Part shown: positions 35,801 to 47,800 of the stretch, in pieces | Layout: every line of letters starts with the position of its first letter | How positions within the stretch are numbered: the stretch's first letter is position 1 | Source of the DNA: Bemisia tabaci | Lineage: Eukaryota > Arthropoda > Insecta > Hemiptera > Aleyrodidae | Direction of reading: 5' to 3' | Assembly: GCF_918797505.1 (NCBI RefSeq) | Contig: NC_092801.1 | Location: 29,976,477-30,040,476, forward strand | DNA length: 64,000 bases | Program-made: the position numbers and the translations under genes | Notes under the pieces: model-generated | What the model saw: the letters and a program-made list of their open reading frames with translations, nothing else | Told to the model about the DNA's origin: nothing | The model's database searches: none

Positions 35801-38800
35801 CACCACCGACCGATCACGTCAACATCGTAGGAAGCAAAGTTAAAAAATTTCTGAAATCTAGTGAAATAGGTTCAGGGAATCGCTTCACGCTGGAAAAAAT
35901 CACACAGAGAAAAAGCGGGGCTGGTGAAGAATGGGAGCGGGTAATAGCTCCGGTTATCACATCGGATTATCGATAAAGCTAGTATGCAAATGTGTCCTTT
36001 GTTTCCCCGGCTTCTTTCAAATGGTGTTTGCAATTAAATGATAAAAGGAGGCGGGCTTTGCGCGGCAAGCTCATGTTGTGGGTCGACCTCTCTTTCATAA
36101 ATCCTCTCCAATTCAATTCATTTTAAGTCCAAGTTGTGCATTTTAATTTTACAAACACTTCATCTCTTGTAAAACTTAATTGGGACTTTTCGGATATGTC
36201 GTGAACGGACTTCATTTATTTTTTCAAAGGCTTGGAAAATTTTGAAAAGGAGAGGGAGCAGAGCCCTTTTCTCGCATTGAAATTGTGCACCTGTGACAGC
36301 AAGAAAACTCCTTATTAGCTAGAAAAAAATACCAGTCTCATAGATACGTAAAATGTCCCACTTTTCTTGACCTCCTTCCGGTGAGAAGGATTGGAGGATT
36401 TCTTTGAGCACGGACTCCACCTCTTTTTTCAAAAGGTCTCGCAGGAAGGCAGCAAGTTCTCAGCCTTTCCAATTTTTGAGAGGCTTTTCTCTATTACACA
36501 CGCTTTCTTCTATAACAATGTTCAAAATTTACCGATTTCTGCGATTTTTCAGAAAAATAGAGAGTGCTGCCATTTTCCGGAATCAGTTCCAGATTCTAGA
36601 ACTTTTCAGAGCTACCATTTTCTGGAATCAATTCCTTTCGGAACTTTTCCTAAAATTTTCCGCTATTTTGGTAATTATTCAGAATTTCGGGGGGTTTTCG
36701 TCAGTTTGACCGCGATTATTTGATCAAATTAGACAAATCTTCGGAACTACGTCCGGGCGCATTTCGGAATTTTTCCCCGGAATTTTTCTCACAACTTAAG
36801 AGAAATTGGAATTAATTCCGGAAACCCCAGAGTCTGTGGTAAGATACAATGGTGGCACTGCCGGGCCTTTGTATTCCGAAATTTTTCACGGAACTTCGGG
36901 AAATCGGAAATAATTCCGGGAAACCCAGAATCCGTGGTAAAATAAAATGGTAGCACTGTCAAGCCATTGCCGCGATCTAATTCCTATACTTTCCGCGACT
37001 CGATAGGACGCAATTACTCCCCATCCCGCCCCGGAACCCCGAATAACGACTCCATGACGCACCCGATCGCCGAATCGTCATCTGGATCCGGAATCCAGCC
37101 GGCGCCCAAACAAGGAAACCGTCGCGAGGCCTTCAACACCCCCCCCCCCGGGTTGGGGAGGGGGGCCATCGCGGACGCGGTAGACGGCGCGACTCGCGAA
37201 CGCGCGAAAACCCCCCTCCCCCTCCCGACGTCGACACAATGGAGTGACGTCGCGGACGCGGGGTGGGGACCGTCTCGTCTCATCTCGCATGGCATCGGCG
37301 GCGGTGGTGGTGCTCTCGGATGGTGATCCTGACATTGAACTCGGGGCGCGGGGACGGGCGTCGCGACGCCCGACGTCTCGTCCGTCACGGATTGACAGCG
37401 CCGCGACGCCAGACAACTCGGTCAAACGCGCCGGGCCGGGCGGGGACACCCGCTGACGTAGCCCCGTCTCCTTAGCTTCCAGGGCTCGGGTGACGAGCGA
37501 TGGATGAGCGAGTGCGCGGGGGAAATGGACCGGGGAAGGTCCACGTGGGGAAATGGAGAGAGAGGATGGTCAGGGCTCTCGGATAAACTGGAATTATGGC
37601 GAAAATGTTGATTTTGTGAAACAGAAATAGGTAAGAGCGGAGTTCTTGGAAAACCGCAGCTCACTTTCTACGCTTTCCTTCGAGACTCTGGGAGCGTCAA
37701 TGGGAAGTGCTGATGCCATTTTGCAATTTTTGGAAACAATGTATCATAGCAGAAATACTTGTGTACCTTGGGACAGTGTTTTTACAGAATTCTTTCGCAA
37801 ATAATATCAAGAACACTGGGAAAAAAACACATTGGATCTGGAGTCCAGACTCTTAAAAACATCCACAAGAAAAAGTACTCTTGGTTCAATCAGAATCTAG
37901 CTTAAACCAAGAACCAAGCCTCGTAATTTAAGCGGATTTCGTTTTGATTCCAGCAAGAATCCGATTGAATCAAGAGTATTTTTTTTTTCCCAGTGAACTT
38001 AACTTGAAAATTTGAGGTGCATGGGTTACACACTTTATATTTTGCATAGTGTTATGTTCCAAAAAACGAGGGAAAATCTTGATGGATTTACGGTGTTTTT
38101 GCTTAGCACGGTAGTCATGTCAATGGTCAATGGGTGTATAAAACTAATAGTCCATTCCACCCATTGACCCTTTCCAACCCTGAGCACTTCCTATTGACGA
38201 TTATGGAGTTTCGAAGAAAAGTGTTAAAAATGTGACATGATTTTCTAAAAACTCAGCTCACACCTATTTCTGTTTCTAAAAATCAGCATTTTCGCCATAA
38301 TTTGAGCACACCTATTCACGTTTCCTCTAGAGCTTGGAAAAATAAGTTTGAAAATCTTTATACCTCAAACGGGGAGAGAAAGAAAACGAATAAACAAATA
38401 AAACACGAAAACGATCGGACAGTGTCTTGAAGAGGATAGTCAGTACAGACATGAGGACTGAAGCAACACTTCGGCCGGCCAGTAATAATCGACCAATTGG
38501 CAGGACAATTGAACGCGTCGGGCTCCTGATTGGTCAGTTTCCTTTTTATGAGCCATGCCCTTGCTCTTGTTACGACATCTTCTTTATGCTCGCGATAGAG
38601 CCACCACGAAGAGAAGACTCAACAGTGAGATCTCGAGGATCCGGGTGAGTCAGAGAACTCCGGGAACGAGAACGGAATTTTCCGGGAACGAGAACGGAAA
38701 TTTCCGGGAACGCTCCTAAGAATGTGTGTGCGGACTAAGTACGTACATTACAAAGCTTTTTTACGTCAAGTTCCTGAAAAGAGAAAGTTCTTGTCCAGAA

Positions 38801-41800
38801 TTTCCGCAAACGTTTCCAAAACGGGAGGGTTTCATACAGATCCTTAGTATAATCAGCTCTAATAACGTCATCCTCCTTCCGAGGAACTTAACTCCATTTC
38901 AATATTGCAAGGTCTCCTCGAAAATCGCATTTATGTCAGAAGTATTTCGGACATATCTAGCTGAAAATTTTGCTGAGTTTCTTTCTGATCTCATGCCAAA
39001 ATCGGAAAAATCTTGGACAAAAATTTCAGTTACATCCTCGTAAAAAAAAAAAAAAAATTGTTTGACTCAAATTTCGGACTTCGAATGAAGTTACGCTCCC
39101 AAAATTGTCGGGGGCTTTCTTCAAAAAGGGAAGGTTTTCCACCGATCCTTCGTCTAATCACCTCTAATAACGATGTTTCCTTCGCATAAGAGCGTAGCTA
39201 ATTTCAACGTTGCCAAATTTCTCTTCGCAAAGTGCATTTTTACTGGAAAAATTTTGGGAATTTCTAAAAGAAAATTTTAGGGCATTTTTTACTGAAAATT
39301 TTAGGGCAATTTTTACTGAAAATTTTACGAAGTTTTCTTCTGATTTCGTTCAAAAATCAGAAAAACTTGGACAATAATTGAAAGGTACATTCTTGTAAAA
39401 AATTGAACAGTCAAGAGTAAAATTTGCAATCTTCGAATGAGGTAACGTTCCTACGTTCGGGGATGAGAGGCCGAACGCTGGTATTAGAATTCCCAGAGTT
39501 TTTTTCTTTAAAAAAAAAACCCAGAAATAAAAACGGAGAAGGGGTTTTCAAAATCGGGAGGCCAATACGAAAAATGGGAAGGCTATGAACTTTCTGCCTG
39601 GCTGACAAGGGGAGTCTACGAAGTGACATCCTGGGATTGGGTTCATTTTGCTTGTACATGAAGAAGAGACAAATCTAAGGTTGACGTATTTTTTTTTAGC
39701 CGCCACCTCCCAACCGTTCTCGAGATATCGATTTTTAAAGTTACGATTTTTGCACTTTTCCGCGCGGAGTTCCGGCGAGTCAACTGAGCGCCGGCAAGCT
39801 GCACGAAGCGCGTTTCCTATCAGTGCTGCAGATCGGCCACTTTTATCAATAGTTCCGTGGCCGAGTGGTAGAGTGTTCGCCTACCGTTCCGTAGATCGCG
39901 GGTTCGAATCCCGCTTTGAGCCGTAACTTATAGGGTACGCCGCAATGCATTTTTACAAGTTTTCTTTATTTTTATCACACACCAAGGGGTCCGCCCCTGG
40001 CCGCTGCGCGGCCCAACCCCCGGGGCGAAAAGGCGCGCTTCGCGGCAAGCGAAATCATCGAAATCGACCGTTGACGGTTACTGGGTAAATAATTTTAATT
40101 GAATGATAAAATGATGTTTCAAATAAAAATTTCCCACCACACTATATTCTTAATGACTTTTTCCTTACTCTGAATTTGCAACCGTCAACGGTCGATTTCG
40201 ATGATTCCCCTCGCCGCGAAGCGCGCCTTTTCGCCCCGGGGGTTGGGCCGCGTAGCGGCCAGGGGGCGGACCCCTTGGTGTGTGATAAAAATAAAGAAAA
40301 CTTGTAAAAACGCATTGCGGCGTACCCTATAAGTTACGGCTCAAAGCGGGATTCGAACCCGCGATCTACGGAACGGTAGGCGAACACTCTACCACTCGGC
40401 CACGGAACTACTGATAAGAATGGCCGGTCTGCAGCGCTGATAGGAAACGCGCTTCGTGCAGCTTGCCGGCGCTCAGTTGACTCGCCGGAACTCCGCGCGG
40501 AAACGTGCAAAAATCGTAACTTTAAAAATCGATATCTCGAGAACGGTTGGGAGGTGGCGGCTAAAAAAAAATACGTCAACCTTAGATTTGTCTCTTCTTC
40601 ATGTACAAGCAAAATGAACCCAATCCCAGGATGTCACTTCGTAGACTCCCCTTGTGAGAGGACTATGAATGAACCGCAGGAGCTGAAAAATGTCAAGAAT
40701 ACCGCGTCAGGAGAAGAGGGCCGGTTTGGCGACATTTTTAAAATTTTACGACCGCCAAGCAGCCGATTCGTGCGACAATTTACGACCGACAGCGTTCCAC
40801 GACCGAGCCACCACCGGAAAAGCGGTTTCTTAACTGGAAAAGAAATCCTGGGTGATCCGAGAAATGGCTTCGGGCCTCTCTCTTTCAACACTTCAAATGA
40901 AGATTTCGGAAATTACGAACGGAGGAAGCTTGCTGACCACTCCTGCTTCCTCCTGAATTGGTTGATTATGTGGGTACTTTTCGCCTAGGTGGACTTTCTT
41001 TTCCGGCAAATGATGAGGGAATATTACTGCCGTGCTAAGGAAAACGCCGTATGAACCTTCAAGCGTTGCCATCTGTCCTTCAAAATATCACGGATTTTCA
41101 AGAATATTTATGGATATTTCTCTTCCCATGTTTCAGAGAATTTCGTTGGTAATTTGATCTAAAAAGCCTGGAAATTGCAAGGCAAAAGAACTTTCGTCCA
41201 AAAAAAAATTTTGTCAGAGAGGAATTTTTGCAACTTTCGAAAGCTCATACGAAATTTCTCCTTAGCACGGCAGAATTGGAAGAGGACGAAATTTAAGCTT
41301 CGGACACTTCAGGATTGCCACAGAATTAAAATAAATTTCCCTGACGCATTTTGCTTAAATTCCCTTACAATTAAGGTGTATACTAGATGGATAGTAAGAC
41401 ATCATAATTAGAAATACATTTCAGGCAAAATTTGTTGTTCTAAACGTCAAGCTCATTCAAGAAACAAAATAAAGGCGACCTAGCAATTGTTCCCTAACAA
41501 TTTCGCAATTTTCTCTGACATTTCCAGGTTTTCCCTGACTTTTCACAATTCCCTGACATTTCCCCTTTATCCCTGACTGCGGCAACCCTGACAATTATAA
41601 GGGCAAGTGCGTGAGTAATCCTTCGAATAGGCGATTGTGGATCAGTGGATCAAGTCCTCGCAGAAATTTTTAAGGCTTCGACTTCCCGGAAAAGATACAG
41701 GATATCAATAGAATGTTAATCCTGTTTAGGCCTCCGACAAATTTTATAGCCACATAACGACTTTTCCTCATGTCTTCGTCCCCGATTAGCGTCGTTCACT

Positions 41801-44800
41801 CCTCAATGAACTTGCAATTGCTTGGATTTTATTACGCACCGACAATTTGAGAGATGTTTTGAACTGTCAACCCTTTTCTCTCCGAGTAAATTTTGCCTCC
41901 AGAAAAACTTAACAGCAGTACCGCCACTTTCGAGCCTTTTTAAAAAAGATGATGAGTGTTCCTAACAATTGTGAGGGGCGCTATATTGAATTCACTCTAT
42001 GATTCCAGTCGTACCTTACTATTAGCATGTCGCGCCACTTAAAGTCACCGATCTAATTAAATTCAAAGGTTTGCGAAATCTTGTTCACTGACAAAATAAT
42101 TTTTAGCAATGTAAAAATGTCCGAAATCGTCCTTTGATGAAAGTTCAGGCAAAAAAAATTCATCATACACAAGAGATCAGTTCATGTTCCCACGCAGAGC
42201 ACACTAAAAAATGAGAAAACCATGATTTAGCCGGCTTAAAATTGTGGGGTAAAAATAACTTATTACAATGTCAAAATATTCAGAACTACCGAAAAAGTTC
42301 GTCAGAGTAAAAAACGATTATCGGAGATAGGACATGACCTCATTTTTTCAAGTCAAGAAAGTTCGTCATAAAGTTCATCGCGTTTTCTCGGGAAACACAC
42401 GAAAAATTGCCTCTTTTTCATGTAATGCATGAATCATTCAAATTGGTATTGTTCGAAATCGTCCTTTGATGACTATCCAAGAGAAATACGTCATCATACA
42501 CATGAAATCAGTTGATGTTCCCACGCAGAGCACACTGGAATAGTGAAAAATACTATCCAGCCGGCTTAAAATTGTGGGGTGAAAATAACTAATTACAATG
42601 TGAGAATATTCAAAACTACCGAAAAGGTTCGTCAGAGTAAAAAACGACTATCGGAGATAAAACGTGACCTGATTTTGTCAAGTCAAGAAAGCTCATCAAA
42701 AAGTTCATCGCGTTTTCCCGGGAAACACACGAAAAGTTGCCTCTTTTTCATGTAATACATGAATCATTCAAATAGGTATTGTTCGAAATCGTCCTTTGAT
42801 GACTATCCAAAGAGGAATACATCATCATACACATGAAATCAGTTGATGTTCCCACGCAGAGCACACTGGAATAGTGAAAAACCACTATCCAGCCGGCTTA
42901 AAATTGTGGGGTAGGCTCAGAAACAGCCTCAAAATGTATACACCATAAAAAACAACGCAAAAAGCAACTGACCACTAGAGCGAATTACTCTCGAATTTTA
43001 CTGGATACGAATTTCCGGTATGGCATTTTACCACGCATCAGGACAAATAGTAGCTCTGACAAGATCAGATTTTTCAAGAGGGACCTTATCTTCAGGGAGA
43101 AAAATTTACGGTTTTTTTCCCAAAAACTTAAACCACATTTTTCTACAAGCTAAGAATTTTATAGTCTTGAAACTTCAGCTCTCATACTTCCTTCAATTTT
43201 GGAGCTTTCATTGTCGAGCGAAGGCCAACATTTTTAGATATTTTTCTCCATGAATTTGAAAAAAATTGAAGAAAATTTTCTCCTGGAAGGTAAGATCCCT
43301 TTTCACAGACCCAGTCACCAATAAGCTTACGAGCTAAGATCAGTCGTCCAGGGTGGCTGAAGAACTAAGATAATGAAATTCCCTGACATTTCCCAGATTT
43401 TCCAGACACATATTTTCAAAAAGACAGTCAGAAATCGTTTTAGAGCAAAATTTGTTATTCAATACGTCAAACCCCATCGAGAAAGCCAATGAAGGTGAGT
43501 AGACGATTTTTCTCCGACATCTTCGTCATTTTCCTCGACAGTTCCAGGTTTTTCCTGACTCAAATATACCCTCACATTTCTCGGTTTTCCCTGACTGTGG
43601 GAACCCTGAAAGGAAGGTGATTTGACGATTTTTTCCTGACGTTTCCCGGTATTCCCTGACTGTGCCACCCTGTCATTTAAAGTGAACTTCATCGAGAGAA
43701 GCTTCCGACTACAACCCACGTGGATCCGGATGTGGGGATCGTAGTGGTTGTACGGGCCGGGTCGGGCGACGATGCGGTCTCCATTCATAAATCAAAGCGC
43801 GTATCAATAGTCAAGTGGCGTCAATGAACAATTGATTTCTAACGAGCTTCGAGTAGCTCGAGTTACGAACAATACACCCGGCGGCGCCCTGCTGGGATCC
43901 GAAAATTCCCTGCCGTCCATCGGATGGAACTTGCAGAGGAATAAGTACAGGATGGACTAGAGTACCTATATAGAGAGAGTATGGACATGTCGAAAATTTT
44001 GAGGTTAGGTGATGGAGCTCTTAGACCCCAAAGGGGGAAATCTATCCCTCAATCTATGAATTCAAATTATCCAGAGTGATTTAAGATCACAATTGTTGGG
44101 AACTGTCGTCAGTAAAGCACGCGTTTGACTTGGTTTTTGCATAAACTTACTCATTTTTGCGGAAGAATGCTTACTTACGAATTTTCTTGTCCATTTTCGT
44201 TTAATATTGGAGTCTAAAGATTGACAGTGACATTTTTCGTTTTCAAGGGTTACCTACCCTTTTGGGCCCTAAGAGCTACATATTTCGAGTTGTCCATACT
44301 CTCCCTATATAGGTACTCTAGGATGGACTATAAGGTATGCGAAGATGGGGGAGCAGAGCTGCCGTGATAGCGAAGAGAGCAGCAAGTGCAAAAATGAAGT
44401 TTTGAGAGAACGGGCTCAGAAGCGTCTGGCCGGTAAAATTTTGATGAAAGAAGCCTCCGTCCTTCTGTGAAATCGCACTAATCATGTGAAAGACGCCTAG
44501 AAATCGTTTTGATTATTGAAAATCGACTGATTTTATTTCCATTACATGTAGAGTGTATTTTTCATTTCCATGTAACGTTAGTGTTTGGACTGTCTAGAGG
44601 AATGATGGCAATCATTGCTGACTTGCCTGAAACTACCTCATTTTTTGCTCACTAACGGATTCCTCATGTCTCGTTTTTATACAATTACGATGAATTTTGC
44701 TGATTTCGCTGTTTCAGTGATTTCAGCTATTTCAAGGCGATACTCTGGGAAAAAAAAAAACACTTTGAATCTAGAGTCCAGACTCTTGAAAACATTGACA

Positions 44801-47800
44801 AGAAAAAGGACTCTTGATTCAATCAGATTTAAGCTTAAATCAAAAGGAAATCCGCTCAAATTAAGAGGCTGGGTTCCTGATTTAAGCTTAAATCTGATTG
44901 AATCAAGAGTCCTTTTTCTTGTCGATTTTTTTAAGAGCCTGGACTCCAGATCCAATGTGTTTTTTTCCCCCAGTGTACGTTCTTCCGCCCGGGAAACAAC
45001 GATTTTCGTATGCCATCGGTATCCTCCAAAAAATTATACCTCAAAAAGATATTACGTACACCATGTGCGATCTTAAAGTTCTGCTTTACTGGATCCAGCA
45101 CAGAAACACGCTTATCCAGTCGATTTGGGCGCTATCGCGTTATTAGATGAAGCGTCTTATCTGCGCCCGCTTCGGCAATGTTGCCGAATCGAACCGTCTA
45201 GATCAGTTCGTGACGAGCGTGAAACGACAACTTGGCAACGTTGGCTGTAGATAGCTATGCCCTAAAGGTCAAAACCGCGTAAAATCGGGTGGAAACCCTG
45301 TGTGGAATCGCGGTTACCACTCGGTTTTTCGTCTTGCGTTCTGTTATGTCACAGCGTGGTAAAGGTACCGACTACAGATATCGCGGATCGGTTTCGGCAC
45401 TTGCCTCGCGCTCATGTAACTTCACCACCCTGATCAGGGTGACCATGGACGGTGTTCTAGCAACTTTCAAAACAAAAAAAAGTTCACTCTGCTTTGGTGC
45501 AAATGAATTGAGAATCGTTTGATTTAGAAAAACAACGCGAGTATTTAATGGAATGAATAAAATGTTTAAAAAATGTTGAAGGACTCAGAATGGAGATATT
45601 GCATGTGTGAAGAATTTGCGATTTGACTGTGGATTCTTACATAAAAGTTCGCGAGAAACACGATGGGGCCGCTGGTTTTCTCTGAGATCAACACCCAAGC
45701 TCACAAAAAGCTCTCAAGTTGAGGCCAAAGTGGAGGGAATATCCCACGCTATCCTGAGAGTCCACCTCTACATCAAAACAAACTCTCCATGCAAAGATAG
45801 GAGCAAATACATTGAAGGGCTGCCACTTTACTTGGGGACTCTAAAACTGAAAACACGGCAACCCTGCTAAAGTATTTGCTCCCTATCTTCGCATGGAGAG
45901 TTTGTCTTTATGTAGAGGTGTACTCTCAGGATAGCGTGGGATGTCCCCTCCATTTCTGCCTCAACTTGAGAGCTTTTTTGAGCTTGGATGTTGATCTCAG
46001 AGAAAACCAGTGGCACCATCGTGTTTCTCGCAAACTTCTACGTAAGAGTCTATTGTCAAATCGCAAATTCCTCACATGCGACATCTCCATTCCTGACTAT
46101 CCAGAGTGCAGGACACCATAAACTCCATACCAGTAACCCATTAAGTTACCAAACTTTTGGGGTTGTAACTCATCCACAAAGGCATCGGTAAAAACCTGAT
46201 GGATTCCCACACTATCCCACATGCACGTCCATTCCTCCACGACAAAAAGGTGCTCGAGATGACAAGAATCCGCACCCTTCCGACCCCCGCGGGGCTATGA
46301 CCTCAAGACGAAGGGTGGCGGGGGGTGGAATAATTTTTTAACGCAGCGCGTGGCGACGCAGGGCAGGGCGCGGGGCCCGGGTAAATTGGGGAGGGTCCCT
46401 GGCTCTCGGCTCGCACCCTTTGCTCTCGTAACTCGAGCGGAGGGCCAGGCAGGGACAGGGATAATCTCATTTGGCCCCTCCCGCGCCCCGCGCTATTTTG
46501 CATCTAAATTAATTACCTCCTCCCGAAGCCCTTGCAATGGTAACCGGGGCTTTAAACTCACTCGCACGACGCATGGCGCCGTAGTTGCCGGATTGTCCTG
46601 AAATATCGACGCTTTTCCCTCCGCAGGTTGATCCAGGGTTAAACGACCGGACTGCAGGGGCGTATGGAGATGTTGCATGTGTGAGGGATTTGCGATTTGA
46701 CTGTTGTTTCTTATGTAAAAGTTCGCGAGGAACACGATGGTCCCACTGGTTATCTCTGAAATCAACTCTCAAGCTCAAAAAAAACTCTCAAGTTGAGGCC
46801 AAAATGGAGGGGATATCCCACGCTATCCTGAGAGTCCACCTCTACAACAAGACAAACTCTCCATGCAAAGATAGCTAGCAAATACATTAGCAATGATGCC
46901 GTGTTTTCAGTTTTGGAGTCCCCAAATAAAGTGGCAGCCCTGTCAATGTATTTGCTTCCTATCTTTGCATGGAGAGTTTGTATTGATATAGACGTGGACT
47001 CTCAGGGTAGGGTGGGATATCCCCTCCATTTTGGCCTCACTTTGAGAGCTTTTTTTGAGCTTGGGAGATGATTTCAGAGAAAACCAGTGGCACCATCGTA
47101 TTTCTCGCGAACTTTCACTTAAAAATCAATGGTCAAATCGCAAATCCCTCCCACATGCAACATCTCAGTTCTAAGCTGCAATACTCTCTTGAATTATTTC
47201 CTCTCCTTCTCTCTACAGGGGTGGTTGGTGACTTTTGGAGGATAAACGCTCGTTGATTTTTCTGTGATGAAGCATTTTATCAGAAAAAATTGAAAAAATC
47301 TAGAACGGAGCTACAGCGGTTTCGTTAGGGAAGACACCGTCCTCGGGATATATTGCATGAACCCAGTCAATTCTGCAATCTTGGAATGGAGTAACGTTCC
47401 GTGGTTTAGGTAACGAAAGTAAGAATAGACCTGCAGGGCGATTTTTTGCCGAGGGTTTACTTATGACGTCACGGACAGCCTTCGCACCATGCAACGCACT
47501 GATTACGGAAGCCATCGATGGGTTATCGAGCGGCCTTGATCTGCGGGGTGTCAACAAACTCCAGGCGAAAAATTGTATCACTTCTCCGAATTGTTTCCGA
47601 AAAGAATGAGATTTTAATTGTTTCATCCGCGTAAAAATGCAATGTTTGTGACGGACACTGGAAAAAAACACATTGGATCTACAGTCCAGACTCTTAAAAA
47701 CATCGACAAGAAAAAATACTCTTGATTCAATCAGATTTTTGCTTAAATCAAGAACCAAGCCTCTTAATTTGAGCGGATTTCCTTTTGATTTAAGCAAAAA

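Larger units (their letters stand above)
39605..40655. mobile_element. 1-kb palindrome with tRNA-like Pol III boxes in both arms
   Basis: Arms 39605-40079 and 40180-40655 are near-identical inverse copies around a 100-bp centre. They begin ACAAGGGGAGTCTACGAAGT. Each arm contains a GC-rich CGGGGCGAAAAGGCGCGCTT block and a tRNA-like segment. No target duplication was found. The mirror-image 92-codon frames differ at only three residues, showing recent origin or conversion. Confidence 0.88.

Noticed and set aside
39851..39923. A functional tRNA gene
   Set aside because: A and B boxes and the T stem are good, but the acceptor stem does not pair and the anticodon stem is poor. It is also duplicated in a palindrome, so it is listed as tRNA-like only.
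44677..45076. Frames reading LESRLLK...[12 protein letters not shown] on both strands
   Set aside because: They are translations of the palindromic ACTGGG-family MITE and recur wherever the element does.
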